Assembly: GCA_045530865.1 (NCBI GenBank)
Contig: JAZSCX010000109.1
Location: forward strand, 1 to 9,337
Source of the DNA: Avoscillospira sp045530865
Lineage (GTDB): Bacteria; Bacillota; Clostridia; Oscillospirales; Oscillospiraceae
Length of the DNA: 9,337 bases
Reading direction: 5' to 3'
This document shows positions 1-5,974 of the stretch, in pieces. Below the pieces are notes generated by a model that was given only the letters and a program-made list of their open reading frames with translations, ran no database searches and was not told where the DNA came from. Position 1 is the stretch's first letter. The number at the start of each line of letters is the position of its first letter. The position numbers and the translations under genes are program-made.

Positions 1-27
1 TTCCACAGTTCTACTCTCCCACGGCAT
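1..27 (-). CDS. Probable IS481-type transposase, N-terminal fragment (runs off left edge)
   Basis: Only nine codons are present, read leftwards from an ATG at 27-25, giving MPWESRTVE before the edge. An AAAAAGGAG ribosome binding site lies about 10 nt upstream, so this is a real translation start. A start with Met-Pro-Trp followed by a short polar stretch is typical, from memory, of IS481-family DDE transposases, whose N-terminus leads into a helix-turn-helix. The 100 bp behind the start carry spaced direct repeats ending in ACA, which fits the end of an insertion sequence. The family call rests on nine residues plus context. Another short-leader protein is possible; that a gene starts here is much surer than its identity. 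Confidence 0.5.
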
Positions 28-69
28 CCGAAAACACTCCTTTTTCGTGTTCTTTGATGCCTTTATTTT

Positions 70-130
70 ACTGTAAAACTGTATACTATGTCATTGCACA
101 CTTGTATACCATGTTACTACACTGTACACA
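70..130. repeat. Spaced direct repeats at the putative IS end
   Basis: On the plus strand related 10-mers recur: ACTGTAAAAC (70-79), ACTGTATACT (79-88), ACTTGTATAC (100-109) and ACTGTACACA (121-130). The last three start about 21 nt apart, roughly two helical turns, which places them on the same DNA face. Several contain a GTATAC or GTACAC core. Arrays like this at a transposon end are usually transposase-binding sites; that role is inferred here. Confidence 0.45.
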
Positions 131-140
131 TTGGTCGCCC
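130..140. repeat. Possible half of a REP-like hairpin
   Basis: ATTGGTCGCCC is identical to the loop plus one stem arm of the complete hairpin at 6612-6634. Here the other arm is replaced by the putative IS end, and the downstream bases (GCTAT) do not carry the CTAC foot. It could be the remainder of a REP split by the IS, or an 11-bp coincidence. Confidence 0.25.
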
Positions 141-218
141 GCTATATAGGCTTTTTTGCAAAAACCTGTTTTCTTGTGTTGATTTCGACAAATTACTCCC
201 ATATCTTGTGGTATCATG

Positions 219-2183
219 TCAAACAGAGAGACGAGGGCGCAGTGCCAGCACCGCTGCTGTCCGATCATCCTCCCCCTGCACACTGCTGCAGCTGACCACG
301 CCGGAGGCCAATTCTTTGGGCGACGATCCGCCATATTGCCGGATAAACCGCTCGGCCGCCTCTCCGCCGGCGCCGTCTGTGACCAGCACCAACATTTCCC
401 CTCTTGCCAGGGACAGCTTCGTTCCCGCCGGCTGGTGTTCCTCTCCTGCACTCAGTCCCGGCGGCAGCGAGGCTGTCCCTATTTTTTCCACCTCGGACTT
501 TTTCTTCAGATACGATGGGGCAGCGCCCCATTTGAACAGCTCCGCTTCGCCGGTGACCAAATCGGCCTGCAGCAGATCTACCGTGGAAAATCCGCCGTCA
601 TCCCGCAGGATGTAGATCCCATTGAGCACCTGCAGGGCATCTGCCGGCTCTGCGCCGCATTGCAGCAGAACCCGGAGCAGTTCGATGGCGTTGGCGGCTT
701 CTCTTCCTGCGGCCTGTCCGGTGCCCATGCCGTCGCACAGCAGCAGATAAAACCGATGTCCCAGCCGGAAGCTCACGCCCCTGTCGCCGGAAAGGGGCTG
801 TGCCCCTCTGCCCTGACTCCGGAACCCCAGTTCCGGCTGAAACCGCAGGGATACAGGCGCCGCAGGCTGCTGCCGGGACAGGGCATCCGCCAAAACCCGG
901 TACTGCCTTGCGATGACAAGGCGGCTCTCTGCCAGCCGGCGGCGGCACTGGCGGCGGCAGCTCAGATCCTCCAGCTCTCGGTTGATGGCCTTGAGGAACC
1001 CTTCCAGATGGCGGCAGTCCTCTACAAAGGCCGGGGGCAGATCCTCCCGCAGGGCTTTTCCCCGGGTCATCATGGCAGGCGCTGCCCGGTTCAGAGCCTC
1101 GCAGGTCTTTTCCGTTTCCACTTCCCAGCAGGTCTCCCAGCGGCTGCACAGCCTGCAAACCCGCTCTGCCGCCTGATCAAATACCGCGTTGGTCTCGGGA
1201 TCGGGCTTGTCTGTCCGCATCAGAGACAGGGAACTGCAGATCCGCCGCAGCAGGCCTGCCGCCAGTGCCATTCGGGGGTCAGTCGAAGGCAGACGGCGGG
1301 CAGGCTGACCGAACAGCACATCCACCGGCAGCAGCGGTGACAGCAGCCCGCCGGGAAGCCCTGCCACCAACAGCAGCAGGGGAGCATCCACCAGCAGCAC
1401 CGCAGCTGTCAAGGCTATGTACCAGATCCCCAGTCGCATGGCCCAGTGGCGCACTCTGCCGCAGGCCAGTGCCGCAAGGATCAGCACTGCCGTACACCCG
1501 CTGCCCATGCTGAGATCCAGGGCCAGACCGCAGAATGCCGCCGTCAGCAGTCCGGCAGGGGTTGCGGCGGCAGCCGCCGCCAGTGTGCAGGCCGCGGGAA
1601 ACCCAAGGGGAAACCCCAGCGGCGCAAGGGAGCAAAGGCCGCCGCAGAACAGCGCCCAGCACAGGATTCTGGCCTTTTGCCCCGCAGGCTCCAACGCCGC
1701 CCGGAATACCATGGCGCCCACACCGGCAGCCATGATCCGCAGGCCGTACCGGCCCAGCAGCTCCATGGAAAATCGGCTCTGCAGCAGAAACAGCACGCCG
1801 GTGGCTGCCGTAAACACCATGGTAACGGCCGGAGCAAACCAGCGTTTTTTCTCCGGTTCCTGATCGCCGAAAATGCACAGGCAGGCCTCTACCAGCAGGC
1901 CCGCCGCCATGGGCTCCATGGCTTTTTGAGCGCCGAAAAACAGGGCATAGCCCATGCAGCCGCCCACATAGGCGCCAAAAGACGGAAATCCCAGCCCCAG
2001 CACAGCCGCCAGTGACAGCGAAAGGGGCAGAAAACTGCCGCCTGCCCGCACGCCCGCCAGCACAAACCCTGCCGCCATGGCAATTCCCGTCCGCAAAATG
2101 GTCTCTGCCCACGGACGCCCGCTGAGCCTGTTCCACCGCTGCCGCAGCTGTTTCCAGACTGCGGGCCGCATACGCACCTTCAT
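219..2183 (-). CDS. spoIIE: Stage II sporulation protein E, PP2C-type serine phosphatase
   Basis: SpoIIE dephosphorylates the anti-anti-sigma factor SpoIIAA to switch on sigma-F in the forespore, and it binds FtsZ at the polar septum. The protein is 654 residues. Residues ~30-290 are a run of hydrophobic membrane segments; ~290-445 is a Cys/Arg-rich linker corresponding to the FtsZ-binding/regulatory region; ~445-650 is the phosphatase. Metal-binding motifs are intact: SGD near 465, DGMGTG with Asp484, STVD near 533-536, TDG with Asp603, and EDDRT with Asp639/640. The start at 2183 is preferred to an in-frame ATG at 2327 because AGAGGGAAAG stands just upstream and the extra 48 residues would run across the divergent promoter. 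Length is short compared with about 820 residues in Bacillus subtilis. The tilS-hpt-ftsH neighbours common in Bacillus are not seen; a putative IS end lies about 90 bp downstream. Confidence 0.93.
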   Translation of the reverse strand: MKVRMRPAVWKQLRQRWNRLSGRPWAETILRTGIAMAAGFVLAGVRAGGSFLPLSLSLAAVLGLGFPSFGAYVGGCMGYALFFGAQKAMEPMAAGLLVEACLCIFGDQEPEKKRWFAPAVTMVFTAATGVLFLLQSRFSMELLGRYGLRIMAAGVGAMVFRAALEPAGQKARILCWALFCGGLCSLAPLGFPLGFPAACTLAAAAAATPAGLLTAAFCGLALDLSMGSGCTAVLILAALACGRVRHWAMRLGIWYIALTAAVLLVDAPLLLLVAGLPGGLLSPLLPVDVLFGQPARRLPSTDPRMALAAGLLRRICSSLSLMRTDKPDPETNAVFDQAAERVCRLCSRWETCWEVETEKTCEALNRAAPAMMTRGKALREDLPPAFVEDCRHLEGFLKAINRELEDLSCRRQCRRRLAESRLVIARQYRVLADALSRQQPAAPVSLRFQPELGFRSQGRGAQPLSGDRGVSFRLGHRFYLLLCDGMGTGQAAGREAANAIELLRVLLQCGAEPADALQVLNGIYILRDDGGFSTVDLLQADLVTGEAELFKWGAAPSYLKKKSEVEKIGTASLPPGLSAGEEHQPAGTKLSLARGEMLVLVTDGAGGEAAERFIRQYGGSSPKELASGVVSCSSVQGEDDRTAAVLALRPRLSV

Positions 2184-2270
2184 TTCTTTCCCTCTTTCGT
2201 GTTTTGCTGGCAACAGTCTACCATGGCGGCTCTGCGGAACCTGTCGGGAAATAGAACGGGAAATGTTGGG

Positions 2271-2299
2271 TTGCGAATTTTTGCAAAACAGGCTACAAT
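2271..2299 (+). promoter_or_regulatory. Sigma-A-type promoter for the CYTH-queH unit
   Basis: TTGCGA (2271-2276) and TACAAT (2294-2299) are separated by exactly 17 bp, four and five matches to the -35 and -10 consensus. The -10 lies 26 bp before the CYTH start codon, which leaves room for a short leader containing the GAGGAGTGA ribosome binding site at 2312-2320. The promoter sits in the divergent region shared with spoIIE. No equally good promoter was found for spoIIE on the other strand. Confidence 0.65.
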
Positions 2300-2325
2300 A
2301 TAGAAAAAAACGAGGAGTGAACCCC

Positions 2326-2949
2326 ATGGGAATAGAACTGGAATATAAGCTGGCGGTGTCCTCTCCGGCGCTGCTGGAGCAGATTCTCTTCGACCCGCAG
2401 ATCGCGGAGGTGCGGAAGGAGAACTACCGCCTGATTCATATGGCAACCATTTATTACGATACGCCCGATCACCGGCTGCAGACCCGGCAGTGGACATTGC
2501 GGCTGCGGCAGGAAAATGCCCGTCTGGTGGCAACCCTGAAAACTCCCGCCGCGGGCAAGGGCAAGGCCAGAGGCGAATGGGAGTGCGAAGCGCCCACCAT
2601 TCAGGCGGCCATTCCCATGCTGCTGGAGCAGGGCGCGCCTGCGGAGCTGCCGGAGATTCTGGACGGCGAGCCCCTGTACCCCGTCTGCGCGGCGCAGTTT
2701 ACCCGCAGAGCCGCCAATGTGGCCTTTGCCGACGGCACGGTCTGTGAATTCTGCGGCGATATCGGCATGCTGGTGGGCGGCGCCAACGAAGAAAACCTCT
2801 GCGAGGTGGAGATCGAACTGAAATCCGGCGACGCCGACACCGCCGCCGCCTTTGCCGAAGAACTGATGGAGCGCTTTGACCTGCAGGAGGAGCACCGGAG
2901 CAAATTTGCCCGCGCCTCCGCACTGGCCAGACGGGAGAGACCGCTATGA
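2326..2949 (+). CDS. CYTH domain protein (triphosphate tunnel metalloenzyme)
   Basis: This 207-residue protein belongs to the CYTH superfamily, whose members bind triphosphate in an eight-stranded beta tunnel with divalent metal and act as inorganic triphosphatases, thiamine-triphosphatases or class IV adenylate cyclases. The signature ExExK is at residues 4-8 (ELEYK). Further tunnel charges are visible: LRLR at 58-61, TLK with Lys72, ExE at 84-86, Arg127/128 and EVEIELK at 160-166. No CHAD domain is attached. The start at 2326 is chosen because it directly precedes ELEYK and has GAGGAG 9 nt upstream; the frame stays open back to 2077 but only as antisense of spoIIE. Its stop overlaps the queH start by 4 nt (ATGA), so the two are probably translationally coupled. 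The substrate cannot be told; inorganic triphosphatase is the commonest activity in bacterial relatives. Confidence 0.85.
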   Translation: MGIELEYKLAVSSPALLEQILFDPQIAEVRKENYRLIHMATIYYDTPDHRLQTRQWTLRLRQENARLVATLKTPAAGKGKARGEWECEAPTIQAAIPMLLEQGAPAELPEILDGEPLYPVCAAQFTRRAANVAFADGTVCEFCGDIGMLVGGANEENLCEVEIELKSGDADTAAAFAEELMERFDLQEEHRSKFARASALARRERPL

Positions 2950-3491
2950 AGGTACTGCTGCACATCTGCTGCGCCCCCTGCGCCAACCGTCCGCTGGCAC
3001 TGCTGCAGGAGCGGGGCCACGAGGTCACCGGCTACTGGTACAACCCCAACATCCACCCCTTTACGGAGTACCGCAGCCGCCGGAACACGGTGCGGGAGTA
3101 TCTGCAGGAGATCGGCGTGCCGCTGATCGAGCAGAATGACTACGCCCTGCGGCCCTTTGTCCGGACAGTGGCGGAGGACATTGCCCACCGGTGCGTCAAA
3201 TGCTACGAAATGCGGCTGTATGAAACGGCAAAAACCGCCAAAGCACAGGGCTTTGACGGTTTTACCTCCAGTCTGTTCATCAGTCCCTACCAGAACCATG
3301 GCCTGATGATGGAGGTGGCCCAGCGGGCCGCGGACGAATACGGTGTGAAGTTCCTGTATGAGGACTTCCGGCCCCTGTTCCGGGAGGGACAGGATTTCGC
3401 CCGGGAGCACGGGTTCTATATGCAGAAATACTGCGGCTGTGTGTTCTCCGAGGAAGAGCGCTACCTGAAGGCGAATAAGATTATTCCATAA
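2946..3491 (+). CDS. queH: Epoxyqueuosine reductase QueH (DUF208 family)
   Basis: QueH performs the last step of queuosine synthesis, reducing epoxyqueuosine to queuosine in the wobble position of GUN-anticodon tRNAs; it is the non-homologous replacement for cobalamin-dependent QueG. The 181-residue protein has the family's cysteine pattern complete: HICCAPC at residues 6-12 (Cys8, Cys9, Cys12), HRCVKCYEMR at 81-90 (Cys83, Cys86) and YCGC at 162-165 (Cys163, Cys165). These residues serve the iron-sulfur cluster and adjacent metal site in this family. YNPNIHP near 32-38 is also conserved. No other queuosine genes lie in the window. It is the second gene of the CYTH unit, with a 4-nt overlap and a GGGAGA ribosome binding site inside the upstream gene. 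Confidence 0.92.
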   Translation: MKVLLHICCAPCANRPLALLQERGHEVTGYWYNPNIHPFTEYRSRRNTVREYLQEIGVPLIEQNDYALRPFVRTVAEDIAHRCVKCYEMRLYETAKTAKAQGFDGFTSSLFISPYQNHGLMMEVAQRAADEYGVKFLYEDFRPLFREGQDFAREHGFYMQKYCGCVFSEEERYLKANKIIP

Positions 3492-3502
3492 GAGGGATAA
3501 CA

Positions 3503-4009
3503 ATGGATCTTCCAAAACGAAAAATCAACCGCCTGCAGGGCTTTGATTACAGTAGTCCCTATGCGTACTTTGTAACGATTTGTACGGAAAAGAGAAAAAA
3601 TACGCTGTGCAGCATCGTAGGGGACGGGTCTCCCGTCCCGAAGCCTGCCGGACAGATCGCAGCGCAGATGATCCGGGAGATTCCTTTGCACGTTCCTTCT
3701 GTCCGTGTGGAACATGCTGTGGTCATGCCCAACCACATCCACTTGCTGCTGTTTTTGAACGAACAGAACGGGACGGGAAACCCGTCCCCTACGCTCGGAG
3801 ATGTGGTCGGCTGGTATAAATATCAGGTGACCAAGCAGGTCAATCAAGCAGCGCAGGCAGTCGGTTCTCGCTTCTTTCAACGTTCCTTTTACGATCATAT
3901 CGTCCGGAATGAACAGGATTATCTTCGAATCTGGACATACATCGACAATAACCCCCTGCTTTGGGACAAAGATTGCTTCTTTTGCCCGGATGAACACAAA
4001 ACTCTCTGA
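3503..4009 (+). CDS. REP-associated tyrosine transposase (RAYT, Y1_Tnp superfamily)
   Basis: A 168-residue single-strand DNA transposase of the IS200/IS605-like Y1 HUH fold. Residues 20-28 (YAYFVTICT) form the first strand; the metal-binding HUH motif is MPNHIHLLL with His78 and His80; the catalytic tyrosine is probably Tyr105 or Tyr107 in WYKYQVTK; and the family C-terminal block FYDHIVRN...LRIWTYIDNNP is at ~129-151. All key residues are present, so the protein may be active. It starts 11 nt after queH with GAGGG upstream and is presumably co-transcribed, an unusual place for a transposase. Residues 38-46 and 89-97 are encoded by two inverted REP-like hairpins and fall in loops that vary between relatives. 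The last codons (EHKTL) and the stop lie inside the left arm of the terminator. Such proteins are thought to be domesticated and to mobilise REP sequences rather than themselves. Confidence 0.9.
   Translation: MDLPKRKINRLQGFDYSSPYAYFVTICTEKRKNTLCSIVGDGSPVPKPAGQIAAQMIREIPLHVPSVRVEHAVVMPNHIHLLLFLNEQNGTGNPSPTLGDVVGWYKYQVTKQVNQAAQAVGSRFFQRSFYDHIVRNEQDYLRIWTYIDNNPLLWDKDCFFCPDEHKTL
3616..3640 (+). repeat. REP-like hairpin inside the RAYT gene, copy 1
   Basis: GTAG (3617-3620) is followed by GGGACGGG (3621-3628), loop TCT (3629-3631) and CCCGTCCC (3632-3639): a perfect 8-bp stem. A GTAG tetranucleotide at the 5' foot of an imperfect palindrome is the hallmark of enterobacterial and pseudomonad REP sequences recognised by RAYT proteins. 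The 25 nt are read in frame as residues 38-46 (IVGDGSPVP). The reverse complement occurs at 3769-3793 with one mismatch, in the loop. Confidence 0.75.
3769..3793 (-). repeat. REP-like hairpin inside the RAYT gene, copy 2 (inverted)
   Basis: Read on the minus strand this is GTAG (3792-3789), GGGACGGG, loop TTT, CCCGTCCC: the same element as copy 1 in opposite orientation, 24 of 25 bases identical. It is translated in frame as residues 89-97 (NGTGNPSPT). The pair is arranged like a BIME, with the GTAG feet outward and 128 bp between. That interval holds the codons for the HUH motif. Confidence 0.75.
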
Positions 4010-4034
4010 CCCCACGGCCAGAGAGTTTTGTGTT
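3993..4034. terminator. Bidirectional intrinsic terminator between RAYT and the histidine kinase
   Basis: AACACAAAACTCTCTG (3993-4008) and CAGAGAGTTTTGTGTT (4019-4034) are perfect reverse complements: a 16-bp stem with a 10-nt loop. The core CTCTCTG/CAGAGAG is followed by TTTTGTGTT on both strands, so it can stop transcription from both converging genes. It contains the last RAYT codons and stop (4007-4009) and overlaps two bases of the histidine kinase stop codon (4033-4035). Confidence 0.85.
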
Positions 4035-5280
4035 ACAGCACAATCGTAAACCGGCTGCCGACGCCTTCCCAGCTGTAGACCTCCATGTGCCCGCCGTGGC
4101 GGGTCACGATCCAGTCGGCAATGGCAAGACCCAGACCCGCGCCGCCGGACTGGCGGCTTCTGGCCGGATCCGACCGGTAAAACCGGTCAAACACATAGGG
4201 GGCATCCTCCGTTTTGATGCCCATGCCCGCATCCTGTACCGACAGGCAGGGCTTTCCCTCCCCGCTGACATAGGCGCGGAGGGTGATTTTTTTGCCTTCC
4301 GGCGTGTATTTTGCCGCATTATCCGTCAAAATCCGCAGGGCCTGCTTCAGCATATCCCGGTCTGCCGTGCAATCCACCGGCTGCGGCGCCTCCAGCACCC
4401 ACTCATGACCGGGATCGATCATCCGGTATTCCTCCCAGACCTCCTGTACCAGCTCTGCCAGATTCATGGGAACCGTCTGGAAGCGGGTACGTCCGCTGTC
4501 GCCCCGGGCCAGAAACAGCAGCTGCTCCACCAGACGGCTCATGCGTTCGGCCTCCTGCCGGATGGCGGTGATGGACTCATCCCGCACCTGCGGATCGTTC
4601 TTTCCCCAGCGTTCCAGCAGATCGGCATAGCCCTTCAACACCGCAATGGGCGTCCGCAGCTCATGGGAAGCATCGGACACGAACTGGATCTGTTGGCTGT
4701 AAGCTGCCTGCATCCGATCCAGCAGGTCATTGACCGCCGTTTCCAGTCCCTCCAGATCCGGATCTCCCGTGTGGAGCCGGGTGATCTCCGTGGGGCTGAT
4801 ATGGTCAATGGCCTCCTCCAGCACATCCACCTTGGTGGCCCGATAGTTGCGCAGGGCTTCTTCCTCACCCAGCCGCCGGGCCTCCTGCGCCACCTGCGTC
4901 AGATGGCGCATATGGCTGCGAACCCGGCTGTGCCAGATGGCGGCCATGATGGCCTGCAGCATCAGTCGGCTCACCAGATAGGCCAGAAACAGCACCATCA
5001 GCACCACAAAGCCGTCTGTGACATCCACGGAGGTGCGCTCCAGCGCAATGGCCTCCATGTCCAGCACCACCTGAAAGGGCGCTTCATAAAACCGGGGAAT
5101 GAACCGCATCATGGCAGGCAGCCGGGAAAAGGTGCCCAGATACTGCCCCATGTGCCAGATGCAGAAGCCCCCCAGCAGCAGCGTCAAAAGCAGCAGATCC
5201 GCCAGCAGCCAGCTCCAGTTCATGATCCGGTTATGGGTTCGCAGCACCTTTTTGGTTGTGGCATTTTTAATTTCGGACAC
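4033..5280 (-). CDS. Membrane sensor histidine kinase of a two-component system
   Basis: The 415-residue protein senses a signal at the membrane and phosphorylates the response regulator encoded just upstream. Membrane segments are at ~24-43 and ~90-113, enclosing a small extracytoplasmic loop of about 45 residues; ~114-195 is a charged HAMP-like linker. The dimerisation/H-box FVSDASHELRTP carries phospho-acceptor His206. The ATPase domain has the N-box LTDNAAKY (Asn321), G1 DAGMGI (350-355), F-box FDRFYRSD and G2 GGAGLGLAI (379-387), all intact. The start is GTG at 5280, with AAGGGGTGA close upstream and 14 nt after the regulator's stop; a later ATG at 5223 would trim the N-terminus before the first membrane helix. 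The signal is unknown. The small outer loop suggests sensing of the envelope or the membrane itself rather than a bulky ligand. Confidence 0.9.
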   Translation of the reverse strand: MSEIKNATTKKVLRTHNRIMNWSWLLADLLLLTLLLGGFCIWHMGQYLGTFSRLPAMMRFIPRFYEAPFQVVLDMEAIALERTSVDVTDGFVVLMVLFLAYLVSRLMLQAIMAAIWHSRVRSHMRHLTQVAQEARRLGEEEALRNYRATKVDVLEEAIDHISPTEITRLHTGDPDLEGLETAVNDLLDRMQAAYSQQIQFVSDASHELRTPIAVLKGYADLLERWGKNDPQVRDESITAIRQEAERMSRLVEQLLFLARGDSGRTRFQTVPMNLAELVQEVWEEYRMIDPGHEWVLEAPQPVDCTADRDMLKQALRILTDNAAKYTPEGKKITLRAYVSGEGKPCLSVQDAGMGIKTEDAPYVFDRFYRSDPARSRQSGGAGLGLAIADWIVTRHGGHMEVYSWEGVGSRFTIVL

Positions 5281-5294
5281 GAGGTCACCCCTTT

Positions 5295-5969
5295 TCAGCG
5301 ATCTCTCAGTACATAGCCTACGCCCCGTACCGTGTGGATCAGCGTCATGCCGCAGACGTCATCCAGCTTGCTGCGCAAATACCGGATGTACACATCCACC
5401 ACATTGGTCTCGCCCACATAGTCATAGCCCCAGACCCGGGTCAGGAACGCCTCCCGGGACAGGACGATCTGCTGATTCTCCAGCAGCAGCTTCAATACAT
5501 CAAATTCCCGGCTGGTCAGCTCCACCGGTATGCCGCCGCAGGTCACCTGATGGCGGGCCACATCCATGACCACCGGCCCGCAGGTCAGCAGTACCGGCTT
5601 TTCCACCGCCCTGTGCTTCCGCAGGGCCGTCCGGATCCGTGCCAGCAGCTCTTCAATGGCAAAGGGCTTGGTGATGTAGTCATCGGCACCCATGTCCAGT
5701 CCGGATACCTTGTCCATGACCGTATCCCGGGCGGTGAGCATGATGACCGGGAGCTGACTTTCCCGCCGCAAACGGCGGATCACTTCCAAGCCGGACAACT
5801 CCGGCAGCATGATATCCAGCAGCACCAGATCAAACAGGCCGCTGAGAGCCTTTTCCAGACCGGTTCTGCCGTCTACCGCCTTTTCCACGCCATAGCCCTC
5901 GTGGCACAGCTCCAGTTCCACGAACCGGGCAATGGCCTCTTCATCCTCCACGATCAAAATCCGTTCCAT
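5295..5969 (-). CDS. OmpR/PhoB-family response regulator
   Basis: A 224-residue DNA-binding response regulator, partner of the adjacent histidine kinase. The receiver domain (1-~118) has the acidic pair Glu8/Asp9, phospho-acceptor Asp52 (LLDIMLP), Thr79 (MLTA) and Lys101 (TKPF). The winged-helix output domain (~128-222) contains LTSREFDVLKLLLENQ, the recognition helix region NVVDVYIRYLRSKLD and the terminal RGVGYVLR. Two nearby ATGs compete. The one at 5975 overlaps the upstream gene's stop (TAATG) but leaves only 2 nt after AGGAG; the ATG at 5969 has 8 nt spacing and gives the usual MERILIVEDEE start, so it is chosen. Either way translation is coupled to the DUF4342 gene, whose last codons supply the ribosome binding site. 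Confidence 0.92.
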   Translation of the reverse strand: MERILIVEDEEAIARFVELELCHEGYGVEKAVDGRTGLEKALSGLFDLVLLDIMLPELSGLEVIRRLRRESQLPVIMLTARDTVMDKVSGLDMGADDYITKPFAIEELLARIRTALRKHRAVEKPVLLTCGPVVMDVARHQVTCGGIPVELTSREFDVLKLLLENQQIVLSREAFLTRVWGYDYVGETNVVDVYIRYLRSKLDDVCGMTLIHTVRGVGYVLRDR

Positions 5970-5974
5970 GGACA

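Larger units (their letters stand above)
1..130 (-). mobile_element. Probable insertion sequence, transposase-proximal end (partial)
   Basis: On the minus strand the segment begins TGTGTACAGTG at 130 and runs about 100 nt to the transposase start at 27. IS481-family ends characteristically start with TGT, so 130 is the proposed boundary with chromosomal DNA. The body of the element lies outside the window, so its other end and any target duplication cannot be seen. The segment is AT-rich compared with the GC-rich genes next to it, which supports foreign origin. The boundary is inferred, not proven. Confidence 0.45.

Noticed and set aside
149..168. Possible terminator after spoIIE (AGGCTTTTTTGCAAAAACCT)
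   Set aside because: The stem is nearly all A-T with a bulge and a 2-nt loop, too weak to call. No other terminator was seen in the 90 bp after the spoIIE stop.
216..1340. Long plus-strand open frame (374 codons) opposite spoIIE
   Set aside because: It is antisense to the conserved SpoIIE phosphatase and regulatory regions, has no recognisable domain and shows the Gln/His/Arg/Pro/Ala-rich composition of a GC-rich shadow frame.
2242..2248. Possible Spo0A box (TGTCGGG) upstream of spoIIE
   Set aside because: It matches the TGTCGAA consensus at only five of seven positions and is not tied to a recognisable promoter, so it is not listed as a feature.
2077..2325. 83-codon N-terminal extension of the CYTH protein
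   Set aside because: It would be antisense to spoIIE, and the CYTH signature begins right after the ATG at 2326 with its own ribosome binding site and promoter.
2184..2327. 48-codon N-terminal extension of SpoIIE
   Set aside because: It crosses the divergent promoter, shows no SpoIIE-like sequence, and a ribosome binding site stands before the ATG at 2183.
4030..5316. Plus-strand open frame (428 codons) opposite the histidine kinase
   Set aside because: It covers the kinase gene almost exactly in antisense and is Gln/His-rich with no domain; the kinase frame has every catalytic motif.
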